The notes below the pieces were generated by a model. It saw only the letters and a program-made list of their open reading frames with translations, did no database searches and had not been told where the DNA came from. A stretch of DNA of 64,000 bases from Citrus sinensis (Eukaryota; Streptophyta; Magnoliopsida; Sapindales; Rutaceae). Where the stretch lies: assembly GCF_022201045.2 (NCBI RefSeq), contig NC_068558.1, positions 47,657,501 to 47,721,500 of the forward strand, given 5' to 3'. The position numbers and the translations under genes are program-made. Shown piece by piece: positions 24,761 through 36,736 of this stretch. The stretch's first letter is position 1. Each line of letters starts with the position of its first letter.

Positions 24761-26371
24761 TCAACTGAGAAGGCCATCTTTCTTGGCTTTTCTACTTCTC
24801 CATGGAAGCACAACCACTTGCTTCAAGCCCCCATATATAGTCGCCTGCATTGTCAAAACAACAGAAACTTTTACTCCCAACACACAAAGTTTATAAGATT
24901 TGCCGCAAATTGGGGGATGACCATTACCGCATACATGCAAAAAATATCCAAAAGCAGGAGAGGAAAAGAATATTAAGATGGAATGATAAAGCAAATCAAA
25001 ATGTTGAAAGACGATGAACGTACGGCAGGCAGGCCTAATTATGTTATGACTTAATTTAAAATTAAGTAGATTTGATCCATCTTGTATGATAACAAATTTT
25101 ATAATCATTTTTGTTTCAAATTATAGACTTTATTTCTTACTTTCAACAAGGCTAAAAAGAACAGCACCACCTTAACTTGTCGCTAGTGACTAGTACTTAA
25201 AGCATCGGCTGGCTAACTGTGTCACCTAACCTAACCTGTCATGTGCCAGTGAAATCCATATCCACTGCCCATTTTGGTATAACTGGGGACCTCTGCAATA
25301 AAACTTGAATCCAAACTTCCGGCCAACAAATAAAACTATTTTTTGCAGTAGCAGTTGACGTCCATTTAAAATTTCTTTCTATTGCTATTACAAGAAGTCA
25401 CTAGTTAAACAGTTGCACTGCATAAAAGAAGTCATGGGCCAGTGCAAATTACAATAGCAAGATTACTAATCAAAGTAATCCCATATTAAAAACAAAAGAT
25501 TTTAGAAATCAGTGAGGAAAGAAAATGATTAATTTTGGATGCTCAAAAACTTCAGAATAGGAAAATTTTACCACCAAATGAGTTTAAAAGAAAAAAAGTT
25601 AATAATAATAACAAAGATAATAAGCGAAAAAAACCTTACCCAGAAGCGAGGCCTAGCAGTGGCAACAGAGACATTAGTAAAGCTGCCAGATCTTCTGATC
25701 CTTGTGATCTTATCACTAGTGCAATTGCTTGAGCTTCCTTCCTCTGCTCTGCTGCATTCAGTTTCACAAAACCTATCCACAGAAGATGGAAAGACATAAC
25801 TACCCCCACCAACCTCTCTTTTATTGCTCTTTAACCCATTCTCACGCCAAGAACCAAAAACCCCTTTCTCTTTCTTCACGATCTTACTATTACTAAGCAC
25901 CACAACACCAAACTCATCACTATCTTTTTTATTTTTATGTTCAGGACTTAAAGTACTCCCACGAAAAGACCCATAACACTCACTACTCATTCTAAACGAA
26001 GGAGTCTGAAACCTAGACGACCGAGCCACATAAGGACCTTCAAGAACAGTGGTGGGTGAGGACAGTTTGGTAATATTATTAGCATTAGCATTAGCAGCAT
26101 CCATGATCAAAAGCCTTGGAGGCAACTCTAAACACTTGTGAGAAAAATCAGTTTTCGACGTGTCTGGCAGAGTGATGACAGTGGTGCAAGGCTTGGGCTT
26201 GCCAGGCTCTTCTTCCCATCGAAATGGGACCGAAGCTGAAGTCCGAAGTGGTGGGGTTAGCATTCCAGGCCTCTCTGGTGACTGCATACTTGCTCTTGCT
26301 GTTATTGAAAAAAGTGGTAGCTTTAGCGTTGAGCTTTGCCCTTCATCCATCGCTTCAGAATCAGGCCACAT
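24761..26371 (-). CDS. DUF688-like protein of unknown function
   Basis: Two exons on the minus strand, 26371-25640 and 24844-24761, joined in frame by a GT-AG intron (donor TGG|GTAAGG), give 271 aa. The start is the ATG at 26371; an upstream in-frame ATG would only add a run of Arg-Glu encoded by a CT microsatellite. The hallmark is SVPFRWEEEPGKPK (about residues 46-60), the VPFxWExxPGxPK motif I associate with the plant DUF688 family. A second conserved-looking piece is the Ser-rich IRRSGSFTNVS near the end of exon 1. Exon 2 encodes a basic tail, GGLKQVVVLPWRSRKAKK, with nuclear-signal character. Function is unknown. Retention of the intron would give a different, hydrophobic C-terminus. The position fits Arabidopsis At2g46535. 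Confidence 0.75.
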
Positions 26372-26383
26372 GGTCTTCTTCTT

Positions 26384-26408
26384 CTCTCTCTCTCTCTCTC
26401 TCTCTCTC
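26384..26408. repeat. (CT)n microsatellite in the DUF688-like 5' leader
   Basis: About 25 bases of CT repeat immediately upstream of the ATG at 26371, read as GA on the coding strand. Such tracts are common in plant 5' UTRs and vary in length between alleles. Confidence 0.9.
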
Positions 26409-26409
26409 A

Positions 26410-28012
26410 CTCACTGCGAGTGTTTACGTGTTGTCTTGTGCTTTATTTAGACAATGGAGACAGTGAGGGAGACGAAGGAAAGTCCCTGGCCCTTTCGGTT
26501 TTGGTCGCTCATTGCTTGTCACTGTTTTAAGTAGAGGTGAACCGTTATTAAATGGTCGATCCTATCTGATTTTGGTGGGCTCTAAAATAGCACCGATAGA
26601 AACTCGCCACGTAAGCATAATGACTTTGGTTGTGTATTTTCTAATGATTAGGGAGATTAATTGCATCTTAACCGTCCAAAATACTAAAGGCCACAGTGCG
26701 TGTTGCGTGCAGTGCACGGCTTTGATTTTGAATGGGTACTAAGTTTCCAATCAGAAAGATGTGGGTACACTTGCATCACATTCTCATGATAATTTGATCT
26801 TTTTTATAAAAAAAATTAACAGTAATGAAAAATACTAATAAAAAGAAATTAAAAGTGGGGTAAATTGACTTGTCGGTATCATGAACTAAACTGCCCTCCA
26901 ATTTTAAATTGAAATAAAGAACAAAAATACAATATTGTGAAAGCAATAAAGCAGCAACATCGTGTCATCCCTTTTAATAGGTAAACGATGACAGGCTGAT
27001 CTGGTGATGGCCTTCGCTTTGCTGAAGTGTTATTGGGTCAATCTTTGATTCAAATTAAATTAAAAAAAAAAAAGGTGGAAAAAGATTAGATCTTTCAAAT
27101 GTTTCAACCGATGTAAAAGGCTTGGGTGTTGGCAATACGGCGGTCATGTGCGCACCTGATTTCAATTGGTCAGCATTGGATGCCAAGATGTGATATTCTG
27201 TTTCAGGAATGAACTTCTTGGATTTTACTTGATACAACAATTTGCCGTTCCGATCAAATGTTTCCTTGTTACCATCGAATCTCTTGTTGAAAATTTTGAG
27301 CGAAACATGTTGTGTTAAATGTAAATGATTTGCCAACCTAACTATTTTGTCTGAAAACTGAAATATCTAATCCTGGAAACTGAATTGGATGCTTTTGAAA
27401 ATACAAGTAACAAGCAACAACACTTAAAAGGTGCAATCCATTAAGCATATGGGGGCAATGGGGATAATGCAAATTAAATTATGATGATTGATGACGATTT
27501 TGAGCATTGGAGCCAGCTAGCTGCCAGGGACCGGCGCCCCTCAAAAATGCTAAAAGTCAAAAGGGGGATAAAGAGAAAAGAGAGTGTCATTTTCAACTTA
27601 GGAGAAAGCACGCACAAAGAGCTAGCTGGTTGCAGTAAAGACTGAAGAAGAAGATCCATCTTCTTCTATCTCTCCATTGACTTGAGGCTTTTTTGAAAAG
27701 TGAAAACCATATTGATCTCTAGCTCCCACTTAATCACTAGACTATTTTGCGTATACTGTGTGTGTATCATTAGTTTAGCGGACATGGAACAAAGACAACT
27801 TTGAAAAAAGTATAACGACAATAAGAACATAGACGTGTAAAACAAAGCAGTTTTTTTAAGACGACCCTCTTTAGTCTTTTCATATTAGTGAGCTTTTAAT
27901 AACTTAATAAATTCGTAATGTAAGAAAACAAAGGCTATTTATTAATTAATTTGAGCCACTCTGTTTCTCTTATAGAGCAAACACCAGGATCATCTCCAGT
28001 TACCTCAAATAA
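26410..28012. other. Intergenic region
   Basis: AT-rich. The left part is the promoter side of the DUF688-like gene. A short open frame at 27055-27336 (-) is listed separately as a doubtful fragment. Nothing else is recognised. Confidence 0.5.
27055..27336 (-). pseudogene. Possible LURP-one-related gene fragment (doubtful)
   Basis: A 93-codon open frame contains FNKRFDGNKETFDRNGKLLY, which loosely resembles the start of the tubby-like fold in plant LURP-one-related (LOR) proteins (a phrase like 'F.G...TVFD.NG.LLYRV'). The rest does not match a LOR domain that I can recognise, and no neighbouring exons were found. It may be a gene relic or chance. Confidence 0.25.
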
Positions 28013-29055
28013 TGTTGCAGACAAATGTGATCTCAAGTGATAACTTTGATCCTTTTACTGATGTAATGGGTTTGGTTTATCTTATCACATGTAAATCTCA
28101 TTCTGCATTCACATCATTTTTGTAATCTCTATATATGTATATATTGTGCAATGTTTACACCAATGAAATCAATTCACTTCTCCATATTCCTTGTATGGTA
28201 TCAGAGCTCCTTGTGCTCTACCCTGTCATTTATTCCTTTATTTATTTAATTTTTTCTTCAATGTCAGATGCAAGTTCTATGTCGTTTCAAACCACCACAA
28301 CATCTCCTGATGTCACCAATCTTGGTGGCTGTATTTCCATCGATGCTTCTGCAAAATTGCCACTCAAACTCACCCCTGACAGCTATCTTACATGGCGGGC
28401 TCAATTTATTTCTTTTGCTTTTGGTTATGATTTGCTTGAATACATTGATGGTACATTATCATGTCCCTCTCCAACCAGAGCCACCAAATTTGGCACCTCT
28501 TCCTCTACCCCATCCACTCCAAAGTCCAAACCCTGCATGCCTTCACCGGATGCGACAAGATCGCCTCCTCTTTCATTCCATTATAGCCTCGACTTCTGAA
28601 AAAGTCGCATCTCTTCTGGGACAAGTTCACTACTTTCTATGCAAATTGTGTGCTAAGTTGTTCGATTACCATCTTCACAACACTTTCTTTGCTTCCCGTA
28701 ACCAAATATCATGGACATACACAAGTGTAAAAACAACATCAGTACCATGTTAGGAGATAAATAATGAAGTATCTGACCTTGATTCTTGAAGAAGAGTTGC
28801 TGCATGAATGACTGAGAAGCCGTTGTGATCACCTGCACTCACATGATTAGGAAAATTTGAAACAAATTAAAACTGCAGAGGAGTAACATGAGAGGATTCT
28901 TGATTTGACTTTGAAGCTGGAAAAGCAGAGTCAGATTTAAAAAAATGTAACTCTTCGTTCACCTGTAAACCTCACCTTACATTCATATCATTATTGTAAT
29001 CCTGTATCCGTATCTATATTACCATGTTTACGTAAAATGAAATCAATTGACTAAT
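28013..29055 (+). mobile_element. Truncated Copia-type LTR retrotransposon remnant
   Basis: A primer-binding site complementary to initiator tRNA-Met, TGGTATCAGAGC, lies at 28196-28207. A gag-like frame follows from 28261: KLPLKLTPDSYLTWRAQFIS and a nearby LLEYIDGT are typical of Copia gag N-termini. The match then changes frame (LHRMRQDRLLFHSIIAS is read one frame over, around 28535-28600), so the gag is frameshifted. No protease, integrase or reverse transcriptase follows. Bases upstream of the PBS (ending about 28195) resemble 28940-29050 (shared TTGTAATC...TGTTTAC...AATGAAATCAATT), consistent with two diverged LTR ends and a large internal deletion. The outer limits are approximate. Confidence 0.7.
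28196..28207 (+). promoter_or_regulatory. Retrotransposon primer-binding site (initiator tRNA-Met)
   Basis: TGGTATCAGAGC is the standard minus-strand primer site of plant Copia and many Gypsy elements. It directly follows the presumed 5' LTR end and precedes the gag-like frame. Confidence 0.85.
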
Positions 29056-30110
29056 GAATATTTCCTATATCTCCCACATGCTCAATAATATTTTGTTTAA
29101 TGCACAATTAATAGATTACAGGGAAAAAAGAAAATATCATGCTTGGATGGAAATTCAACTTTTAAATGGGAAAATAACAGTTCACTGTTACCATGGTATA
29201 GGCAAAAATCTAAATCCACAAACAAGCATATTAATCATTTGTCAGTTAGCAAAGTCGAAAAGGACAATAATTAAAGCAAATAAACAATGCCAGCAGCACC
29301 CAAGATGGTGATCATGAAATATCAAAAAGAAGCACACGTGAATGTAATTGCAAGGCGTGCAGTTGCGCTTTCGTGTCATTTCATTTCGGACGAATGTCGA
29401 GAGATCCAAAAAGGCAGGCAAACTATTGTACCAATCCCATTAATTGTCCGTTTCGGACAGGGTCAACATCTTCGTTCGCTTGTTCTGAATTTTTATCGAA
29501 CAAAAATTTACATATTAATTACTAGTTGATAAATTTAAAATATAATATACTTACACTCTATTCATATATTATTATTATTATTATTATTATTATTACATGA
29601 CATATAGCATAAAATTATTAAAATCTCTAGAATATTTAGATCATAAAAGAGTCATAAAATTTTTTGGGACATTCGTGCAAAATATCAAATTTGTGTTCTA
29701 TTTACCAACGATTCTTTTATTTTTTTCATTGGCTAGGATATAATGATTTAGAAATATTCACATTTAAAATTCTATATTTTCAAATGATTTTTCACAAAAT
29801 TATCTTTGTCCCCTCATATCTTATGAAATTTTATCTGCTATTATACTTATATATTTACATGTAGAGGTATTGAAAAATTATTGGGCTTCAATTTAAGACA
29901 CAGCAAAATAACACTTTTCCTTTTTTTTTTTATAATTTGGTCATTTTATATTATATAGATAAAATAATCAAATAAAAATTATATTAAAATAATTTTAGTG
30001 GTCGAACATAGTCAAAAGACCGAAGTTCAATAATAGAAAAAAAAAGAAGAAGAAAACAGAGATTTAATTGACTTATTGTTTGAGTTTTATCTATGTTTGT
30101 ATTCTTAAAA
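29056..30110. other. Intergenic region
   Basis: AT-rich with an (ATT)n microsatellite at about 29568-29595. No gene recognised. Confidence 0.5.
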
Positions 30111-30838
30111 GGAAAATTATCATTGCACCACATTCGTTTTGCCTTATATTCATCCAACCACTAAAAAATTATAACATGTTTTTTGCACCAACCTTCTTTT
30201 TATATTTGTATCAACTAGCCATTTTTGCACTAACACCATTAAATAATTGAAATAAAATGACAATTTTACCCCATATAAATTAAAAGACCATTTTATTTTA
30301 TAAAAAATTTAAAAAATTATAAATTATAATGATAAAAATATCCCTAAATTTAATAAAAATAAATCCCAAAATTATATTTTTTATTTTTAATAAAAATTAT
30401 TTTAATATAAAATAATTGTAAAATTTTGGGATTTAATAAAAATTCCCTAAATTATTAAAATTTTAGGATTTATTCTTTTAATAAATAAATTCAGTTATTT
30501 TATTAAAATTTTGCAAAATTATAATTTTTAACAAAAATAATTATTAAAAATTTTGTAAAATCAATTGAGCACCTCTATTTGTGATTTATTTTTTATTAAT
30601 TTAGGGATATTTTTATGACTATAATTTTTTATTTTTCAAAGCTTTTATAAGATAAAATAGTCTTTTAATTTATTTGGGGGTAAAATTATCATTTTATTAA
30701 AATTATTTAACGGTGTTAGTACAAAAATGACTAGTTGATATAAATGTGAAAAGAAAAGTGGTGCAGAGAACATATAAGAATTTTATGGTGGTTGGATGAA
30801 TATAAATTAAAATAAAAGTAGTGTAATGATAATTTTCC
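30111..30838. mobile_element. Mutator-like MITE with long terminal inverted repeats
   Basis: A 728-bp element flanked by a perfect 9-bp direct repeat, TTCTTAAAA (30102-30110 and 30839-30847). The ends are GGAAAATTATCATT and its reverse complement, and the inverted similarity continues for about 245 bases on each side (shared ATATTCATCCAACCAC, TATCAACTAG and AAAAATATCCCTAAATT). The centre is AT-rich and has no transposase. A 9-bp TSD with long terminal inverted repeats is characteristic of Mutator-like elements. Confidence 0.85.
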
Positions 30839-31137
30839 TTCTTAAAATAATATGATTTTTTGGTAATAATTTTTCAAATGGAGTGGGTTTATACTTTATA
30901 GAAATTATGGGTGGAAAACTGAAAATAACCTCGCCTGGGAGAAAATACAACTTCAAAGGAAAACTATATCTCCTTGCCTAAAGGGTATCGGCCAAGCCCA
31001 TTAATATTTTTGGGCCTTAATAGTCTGTTACCCAATGAAAACTCTGAGGGAGTAAAGACAAAGCTCAGTTTTGTTTGGGCAGCTGCTTTGACAGCCCAGG
31101 ATCAAGTTAATCACCAAAAATATTAAAATTCGGGGAT

Positions 31138-31209
31138 TGAACCCGACGTGAATCGAACACGCAACCTTCTGATCTGGAGTCAGACGCGCTACCATTGCGC
31201 CACGGATCC
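31138..31209 (-). tRNA. tRNA-Trp (CCA)
   Basis: A 72-base intronless tRNA on the minus strand beginning GGATCCGTGGCGCAATGG. It has the A-box region (TGGCGCAATGGTAGCGC), anticodon stem-loop TCTGA-CTCCAGA-TCAGA with anticodon CCA, and B box GGTTCGATTCA-type (here GTTCGATTCAC in the T arm). The acceptor stem GGATCCG pairs with CGGGTTC (two G-T pairs). TTTT runs just beyond the 3' end, at 31125-31128 and 31116-31120 read on the minus strand, could serve as the RNA polymerase III terminator. It reads as a nuclear cytosolic-type gene. Confidence 0.97.
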
Positions 31210-32918
31210 GGTAGTTATAAACTGGGGTGCAAATAATAATTATTTCCAAGAGGAGAAATGATTGCAATTTTTTTGCCGTGGCTTTTTGTCCGGACTCATA
31301 ATCGAGCACAACAAATTGTGTCACCTTTTTTTTAAGTACTTATGTTTTATGTCAAATTCCAAACAGTAATTGAGTATTGTATCTCAAGAGATTTGACTGC
31401 TCTTCTAATTTCGACTCTCATTCAATAGCAATAGCTCATATAGAAACAGGGCAATGGTCCTTGAAACAATCGCTTGGCTCATTCAACAAACTAATGCCGG
31501 AGATCTCAGATCATGCGTGGTACCAAAGCTAAACTGAGAAGATTAAGCTTGTACATGCTTATGATTGTGCGTAAAGATAGACGTTGTAAGTTGTCTTTAA
31601 ATTTTATCTAAATTAATGTACTATTTATCAAGGGACCGATAAATTTTCACAAATTATGAATAAAATAATTGTATTATCGCATCATCCGCATGTTAAATGT
31701 CCCATCTTTTACTTTTAGGATGAATTTTCAATATACAAATTATCGGCAACAATTGTTTCTTGCCAATACAGTATGATGCATATCATACAAAATCGAAACC
31801 CTTTTTAAGTGATTTTGAAATTCGCATGGAGGGGACAGCAATTATGGCATTCTTGTTCTAACAAACAGAAATTTAAAGCCGCGAATCATGCAATAAAAGT
31901 GGGCAGCACATATACATACGTACAAATTTAGCTGTAGACTAAAGAATTTAATGACTCTAATAGTATACGACGTTATTTTGTTGGTGCATCATTTTTATAT
32001 TGCTTAGCTCTAGACTAAAGAATTTAATGAGCAAGATCTTGAATAGTTGAATTGAACCTTTAATCTTCCTTTAAAAGCGAGACGGAGAGAGTTTAAGGGC
32101 TGAAACTTTTGACTTAAAATGCAAACGAAACTCTCAGCTGCGAGACAATAATGGTCTCCCGAATCTTGGATGTCATTGTCAAAGAGATTATACACCTTTA
32201 TTAAGCCTCCCCATTCCATTCTTCAGTTGACAGCTACTCCCCTTAGGAACAAATAAATCACTTTGAAAACAGCTCTTGCTTCCTTTTTGTAGACAAACTT
32301 AGAAAGCAAGATGAAGCATCAACCCACCTGCATTTCTCTTCATGTCACCATCCCCACTAGCTTTCTTTCTTTCATTTCTTTCCTTTCCTTTTCCTTTCTT
32401 TTTTCTTTTTTTTTTTTGGCCAACGCAAACCCACGTTTACTTTTTTTAAAAATAAAAATAATTCAAAATAATATGATAAATATTGAGAAAACACACCTAA
32501 AAACTTGCACTAGTTAAAAAAGGGCATGCAGTTAGAAGAAATTATTGCAGGTAAGCATATAAAATTGACCTAGAGAAAGCTACATGAAACAGGTTTCCAC
32601 TAAAAGAAAAGCTGGAAGTAGCAACCGCATACATACATTTTTACAAGCTGCTCTATGTTAAGATTTAAAACCACGTAACTCCACAAGCACTGAAGCACAT
32701 TACATCACTAAAACCCAACGGAGTTTCTCCAATGTTCGACAAGAGCCTACCACCTCTTACAGTAGAACACAGTCCATTTCATTCACTCTATCACTACTAC
32801 TCTTAAGCAAGGCTCCAAAAGACCTGCGCAAAATTAGACTACCACCAACCAACTGAAGAGGAAAACAAGATAATAAAAAAAAAAAGGAAAAGTATTTAAT
32901 AAGAAGGGATTTGAACTT
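31210..32918. other. Intergenic region and probable ARF 3' UTR
   Basis: No coding region supported. A direct repeat (AGCT-TAGACTAAAGAATTTAATGA) occurs near 31931 and again near 32006. The last few hundred bases before 32919 are probably the 3' UTR and terminator of the ARF gene. Confidence 0.5.
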
Positions 32919-35900
32919 TCATGTTTCGGACTTGAGCTCCGAGTCCAGGCTTATAGCAGTGCCTTCGCCCTCTACTGAGGAAGCAATCGGCTTGCTGCTT
33001 GTGGCCATATTCTTCACCTCTTCAGTTGAATATATGAAGATCTTCTTTACCATCTTACAGAACTCCCTGCAATGTATTTAAGAAGTAAGATCATAATTGC
33101 AACGGCACTGATCAATGGGGAAATATATAATGTAGTTATACTTGGAACGTTACTTACGGCCATTGATCATCTCCTGCAAGCATCATATCACCCTCGTCAT
33201 CGGTGAAAACCACAGCCCATTTGTCACGTGGACGAAGCTGCCCTTGGATCTCAAACATCTTCTCCAATTCATCAAAAAGGTCATCATACCCTTTCAAGGC
33301 AGTCAAGTCAACAGCACGGCCAACAGCAATTCCTTGCATTTGGACCTTCTCAAAATCCAATAAATAACATTACGATCAAATGCTAACAATTAAAATAGAC
33401 GAGCAATAAGGGGCCAGAAAAAACGTCAAACTTTACCTTTGTACGAGTTCTTGTGGAAGCAGCAGAGCCCTGCTTATTCTGTGTCTCTTTTCGTGATACA
33501 TCTGCCATCCCTCGCTTCACTTCCTTCAAGTCCTGATTTTGGGACGCATCAAAATCAGATGCAGCTCGAGCAGATCCTTTCACACCACTAGTACCAGTAG
33601 TTGGATCTACTACTTTCCTCCCTAAGGGAGCAGCAGTGTTGGAGTTGTGTTTCAGGTCAATTCCAAATAACCAGCAACCTAGGGAAGCCTCGGATTTTTT
33701 CCCTCTTTCCACTTCTTCATGAATCACGGTATTTCCTGGCCTTCCAGAAGAGGCATAACCAGAGAGTACAGACTGTGCTGCAACAATTCTGTGATCATCG
33801 GTTGAATCTGGAAAAAGGTTTAAAGAGACATTTAAATGAGGAGAGGAAGGCCATATTCCTTCTGGAGCAAGCCTTGAGCTACAATCATTACTGTTGTTGA
33901 TAATGGTGCTATCAATTTCTTTTTGCCTCATAGGCCGGACAACTTGGCTTTCGCTGCTTTGACCTTCCGTAGCACCAACCACTTGAGTTATATCATGGGA
34001 CTGGGTTGATCCCTGATACCAGAAAGCTGAAGCTGCCGAATTTGTAGTAATTTCTATATTCAATAACGTACACAAGTTAAAAATTTCATTCGCCGATCAT
34101 TTGAAAAATAAAAGAGAAAAATTCTCATACCCGACGCAGGAATGTCAATGGACCGAGGTCTCTTACTCTTTACTGCTGGTTGAGCAAGGTTTAAGGGAGC
34201 AGAAGCTACGAAAGGCTCTATTTCCCATGGAGAAACCCTCTCAGGCCTTTGAACAGTAGCCGGCTCATCCCATTGAATCTAAAAGTAGAAGTGGTTGGAA
34301 AAACCAGAATCAAAAACAAGAAAATAAATAGGTCAGCATTAAAAAGTGTAAAAAACAAAACTATAATCAAACCTTCAACGACCGCCATTTAGAACCTGGC
34401 CACTGCTCAGAGAAGTCTCCAACCCCAACAATGGTACCCGTGAACCTGTATAAAAGTACCCATAAGAATCAGCCAATTAAACAAAATTCAAATATCTAAC
34501 TACTGGAAAATAAAAACAGGAGAAATGCCTTCTCTCAGGAGAGTCTTCTCCCTCAAATCTCATCTTGAAGCGCATGCCCACAGAGAAACAATGGTGAACA
34601 GCTTCGAGATACTTGTTTAAACCAATTATGAACTGGCTCGTTCTGATGGAAGCATGAAGCAAAAGACAGCCTAAGATGCAAGAAACAGGATGATCAAGAT
34701 AAAAAGATTCTCACACATGTATGCACTAAGAACCTTGGCTTGTAGTACACAATAAAGAGGGTTGAGGTTTTAACAGCGTGAGCTGCTGTAGCAAGCACTC
34801 CTAAATGCATGCTCTGGCTGGATATTACAGATGAAGGCATGCTGCTCTGCTGATGAGCAAGTCGCCGAACCCCAACTCGCAATTCCCCGTTCTCCCCTCT
34901 ACATAACATATAATGGTAATATAGTGTCTGAGAAACCACAACATTCATGCACCTCAATCAAAACATCATAAGAAGTAACAAAACCCAAAATCAACTACCT
35001 TAGAAACACGAAAGCATCTCCTGCAACCAGCCTTTTGGAAGTGACGAAAGTACTCCAACCTGTTGTAAGCAAATGCCTACGTGGTTGACCTGATTATGCA
35101 AATACAGAGGAGCAAATAAGGTCATAGAAGGAATCAAAAAACAGACTGTATCATTGTTCAACAAAACTACAATTACTGCACAAACATTCATCAAAGTTTT
35201 ACCTCTAAATATATGTTTGAATCGCCACTCATACCCATGAAGATCTTTGGCAGCCAGTTCCTGAGTTGGGGTTGCTAGGGTCATATCCTAATGAAAAAAC
35301 AAAATAAAATAAAAATCAGAGCTTAATAAATCTTTTATGGTAACTGATCGTATGATATCCCACAAGAAAGAAACCTTAATATAAGCTAGAAGTCGTTACC
35401 AATGGAGGCAGACATTCTGTTGCATGCTTGCGAAGAACAGAGAACCCCCCATGGGTGCTAGTATCCGAAGCAGTCAAAATCTTGCAAAAAGAATGGACCG
35501 TCTGCTTCGGAGGCTCAGGCAGGCATTGATCAGGACTCCTAGGTTCAGTTTGCTGTATTAGATGCAAATACATTAACCTAGCTCATCTTTTGGTAAAGAT
35601 TTAATCGTTTTCTAAGGCCATTTGGTTGCAAATAAAATCAACAACAACAAGAAATAATAATAATAATAATATGAAACTCATTTTCTTCTCTGAAAGTAAA
35701 AGTGTGCTTAACTTTTGGGATCCGATTTTCAACTTGAAACAATAAGAAGGACGAAAAGTGAACGATATGCACTTACATCTGTTTCTGGATGCAAAGTTAT
35801 TTGGGCATAAACTTCATCTGTTTCTTGTTCGGCCTGTAAATTGGTTTATTGATTTTTTTTATAAAAAAAAAATTAAAAATGAAAATAAAGGCATTTTACA

Positions 35901-36736
35901 GAGTCAGCAGTCAGCAGGGATAAGGAAATAGAAATTGATAATAAGAGTGAAATGAGAGACATTATTATACCAGTAATTCAATGTGAACAACGCGACAAAG
36001 GATCTTGGATGGAAGATCGAACAGAGGTTCCTGATGAGTCAATTCCTGATTTGTTGACGCCTCTAACTGCAAAACTCAGGTTCAAATACAAACCAAAAAT
36101 AAATTTTATTTGGAGAGAAAAAAAAAAAGGCAGTAGCAGAAAGAAATCGATCTACTCGGCAACTAAAAAAAAAAAAAGAAAGGCAAATTAAAGTGGGGAA
36201 AAAACGCAAACTTGTTCTATGTGACCCTGAGGAAAATAATAAACTCTCTCTCCATTGCGAGGAACTTCCACTAATGGCCCTGCGCATGCCTTCCACAACT
36301 CTCTATAAAGATCACCACTTCCTGAACCAAATCAAACTCCAAAACTTAACTCAATAATAAAAAAACGAGAGAACAAGGAAAAAGAAAATACTTCTTTTCC
36401 CAAAAAAGAGAAAGAAAAAAGAAATCATCTGCAGGTCTTTCAGTTGCTTAGAGAACAAAAAACGATGCCAAAACATTATAGAATTTATAATTTAATGCCC
36501 AAAAAATCACAGTTTTGCAGGCCACCAACTGATCCACTCAGCTGGGGCTGAGGAACAAATCACGTAACAAGGTTTAGAATTATCAAGTTCTCTGATTTTC
36601 ATTATCTCAACTTTCTCGGGAAGCAAACAGATACATTACAGAAATATATATATATATATATCGTCAAACCAATACTCTCACCTGGCCCGCCTTGAGAGCT
36701 CAATGAACATCCGAAATTAGGCTCAACATAAGCCAT
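32919..36736 (-). CDS. ARF11: Auxin response factor, ARF9/11/18 (repressor) clade
   Basis: Fourteen exons on the minus strand: 36736-36682, 36321-36212, 36066-35971, 35833-35777, 35552-35400, 35287-35203, 35089-34999, 34898-34734, 34642-34529, 34445-34373, 34278-34131, 34053-33437, 33345-33158, 33066-32919; 699 aa. An N-terminal dimerisation region ([17 protein letters not shown]) precedes a B3 DNA-binding domain (about 122-225: [30 protein letters not shown]). The ARF ancillary domain is about 250-333, the Ser/Thr-rich middle 334-585, and the C-terminal PB1 (domain III/IV) about 586-672, with the acidic [15 protein letters not shown] motif. It should bind TGTCTC/TGTCGG auxin-response elements in the nucleus and interact with Aux/IAA proteins. 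The Q-poor middle region indicates a class B repressor ARF. The intron after exon 9 starts with GC. The expected RLFG-type motif reads WLFGI. The ARF11 label rests on clade and gene order. Confidence 0.93.
34446..34528 (-). other. GC-AG intron in the ARF gene
   Basis: The reading frame ...[12 protein letters not shown] is continuous only if exon 9 ends at 34529 (AG) and the intron begins GCATTTCTCC and ends ...ATACAG before GTTCACGG. No GT within reach restores the frame. The intron is 83 bases. Confidence 0.85.

Noticed and set aside
31028..31324. 98-codon minus-strand frame
   Set aside because: It spans the tRNA-Trp gene and has no protein features.
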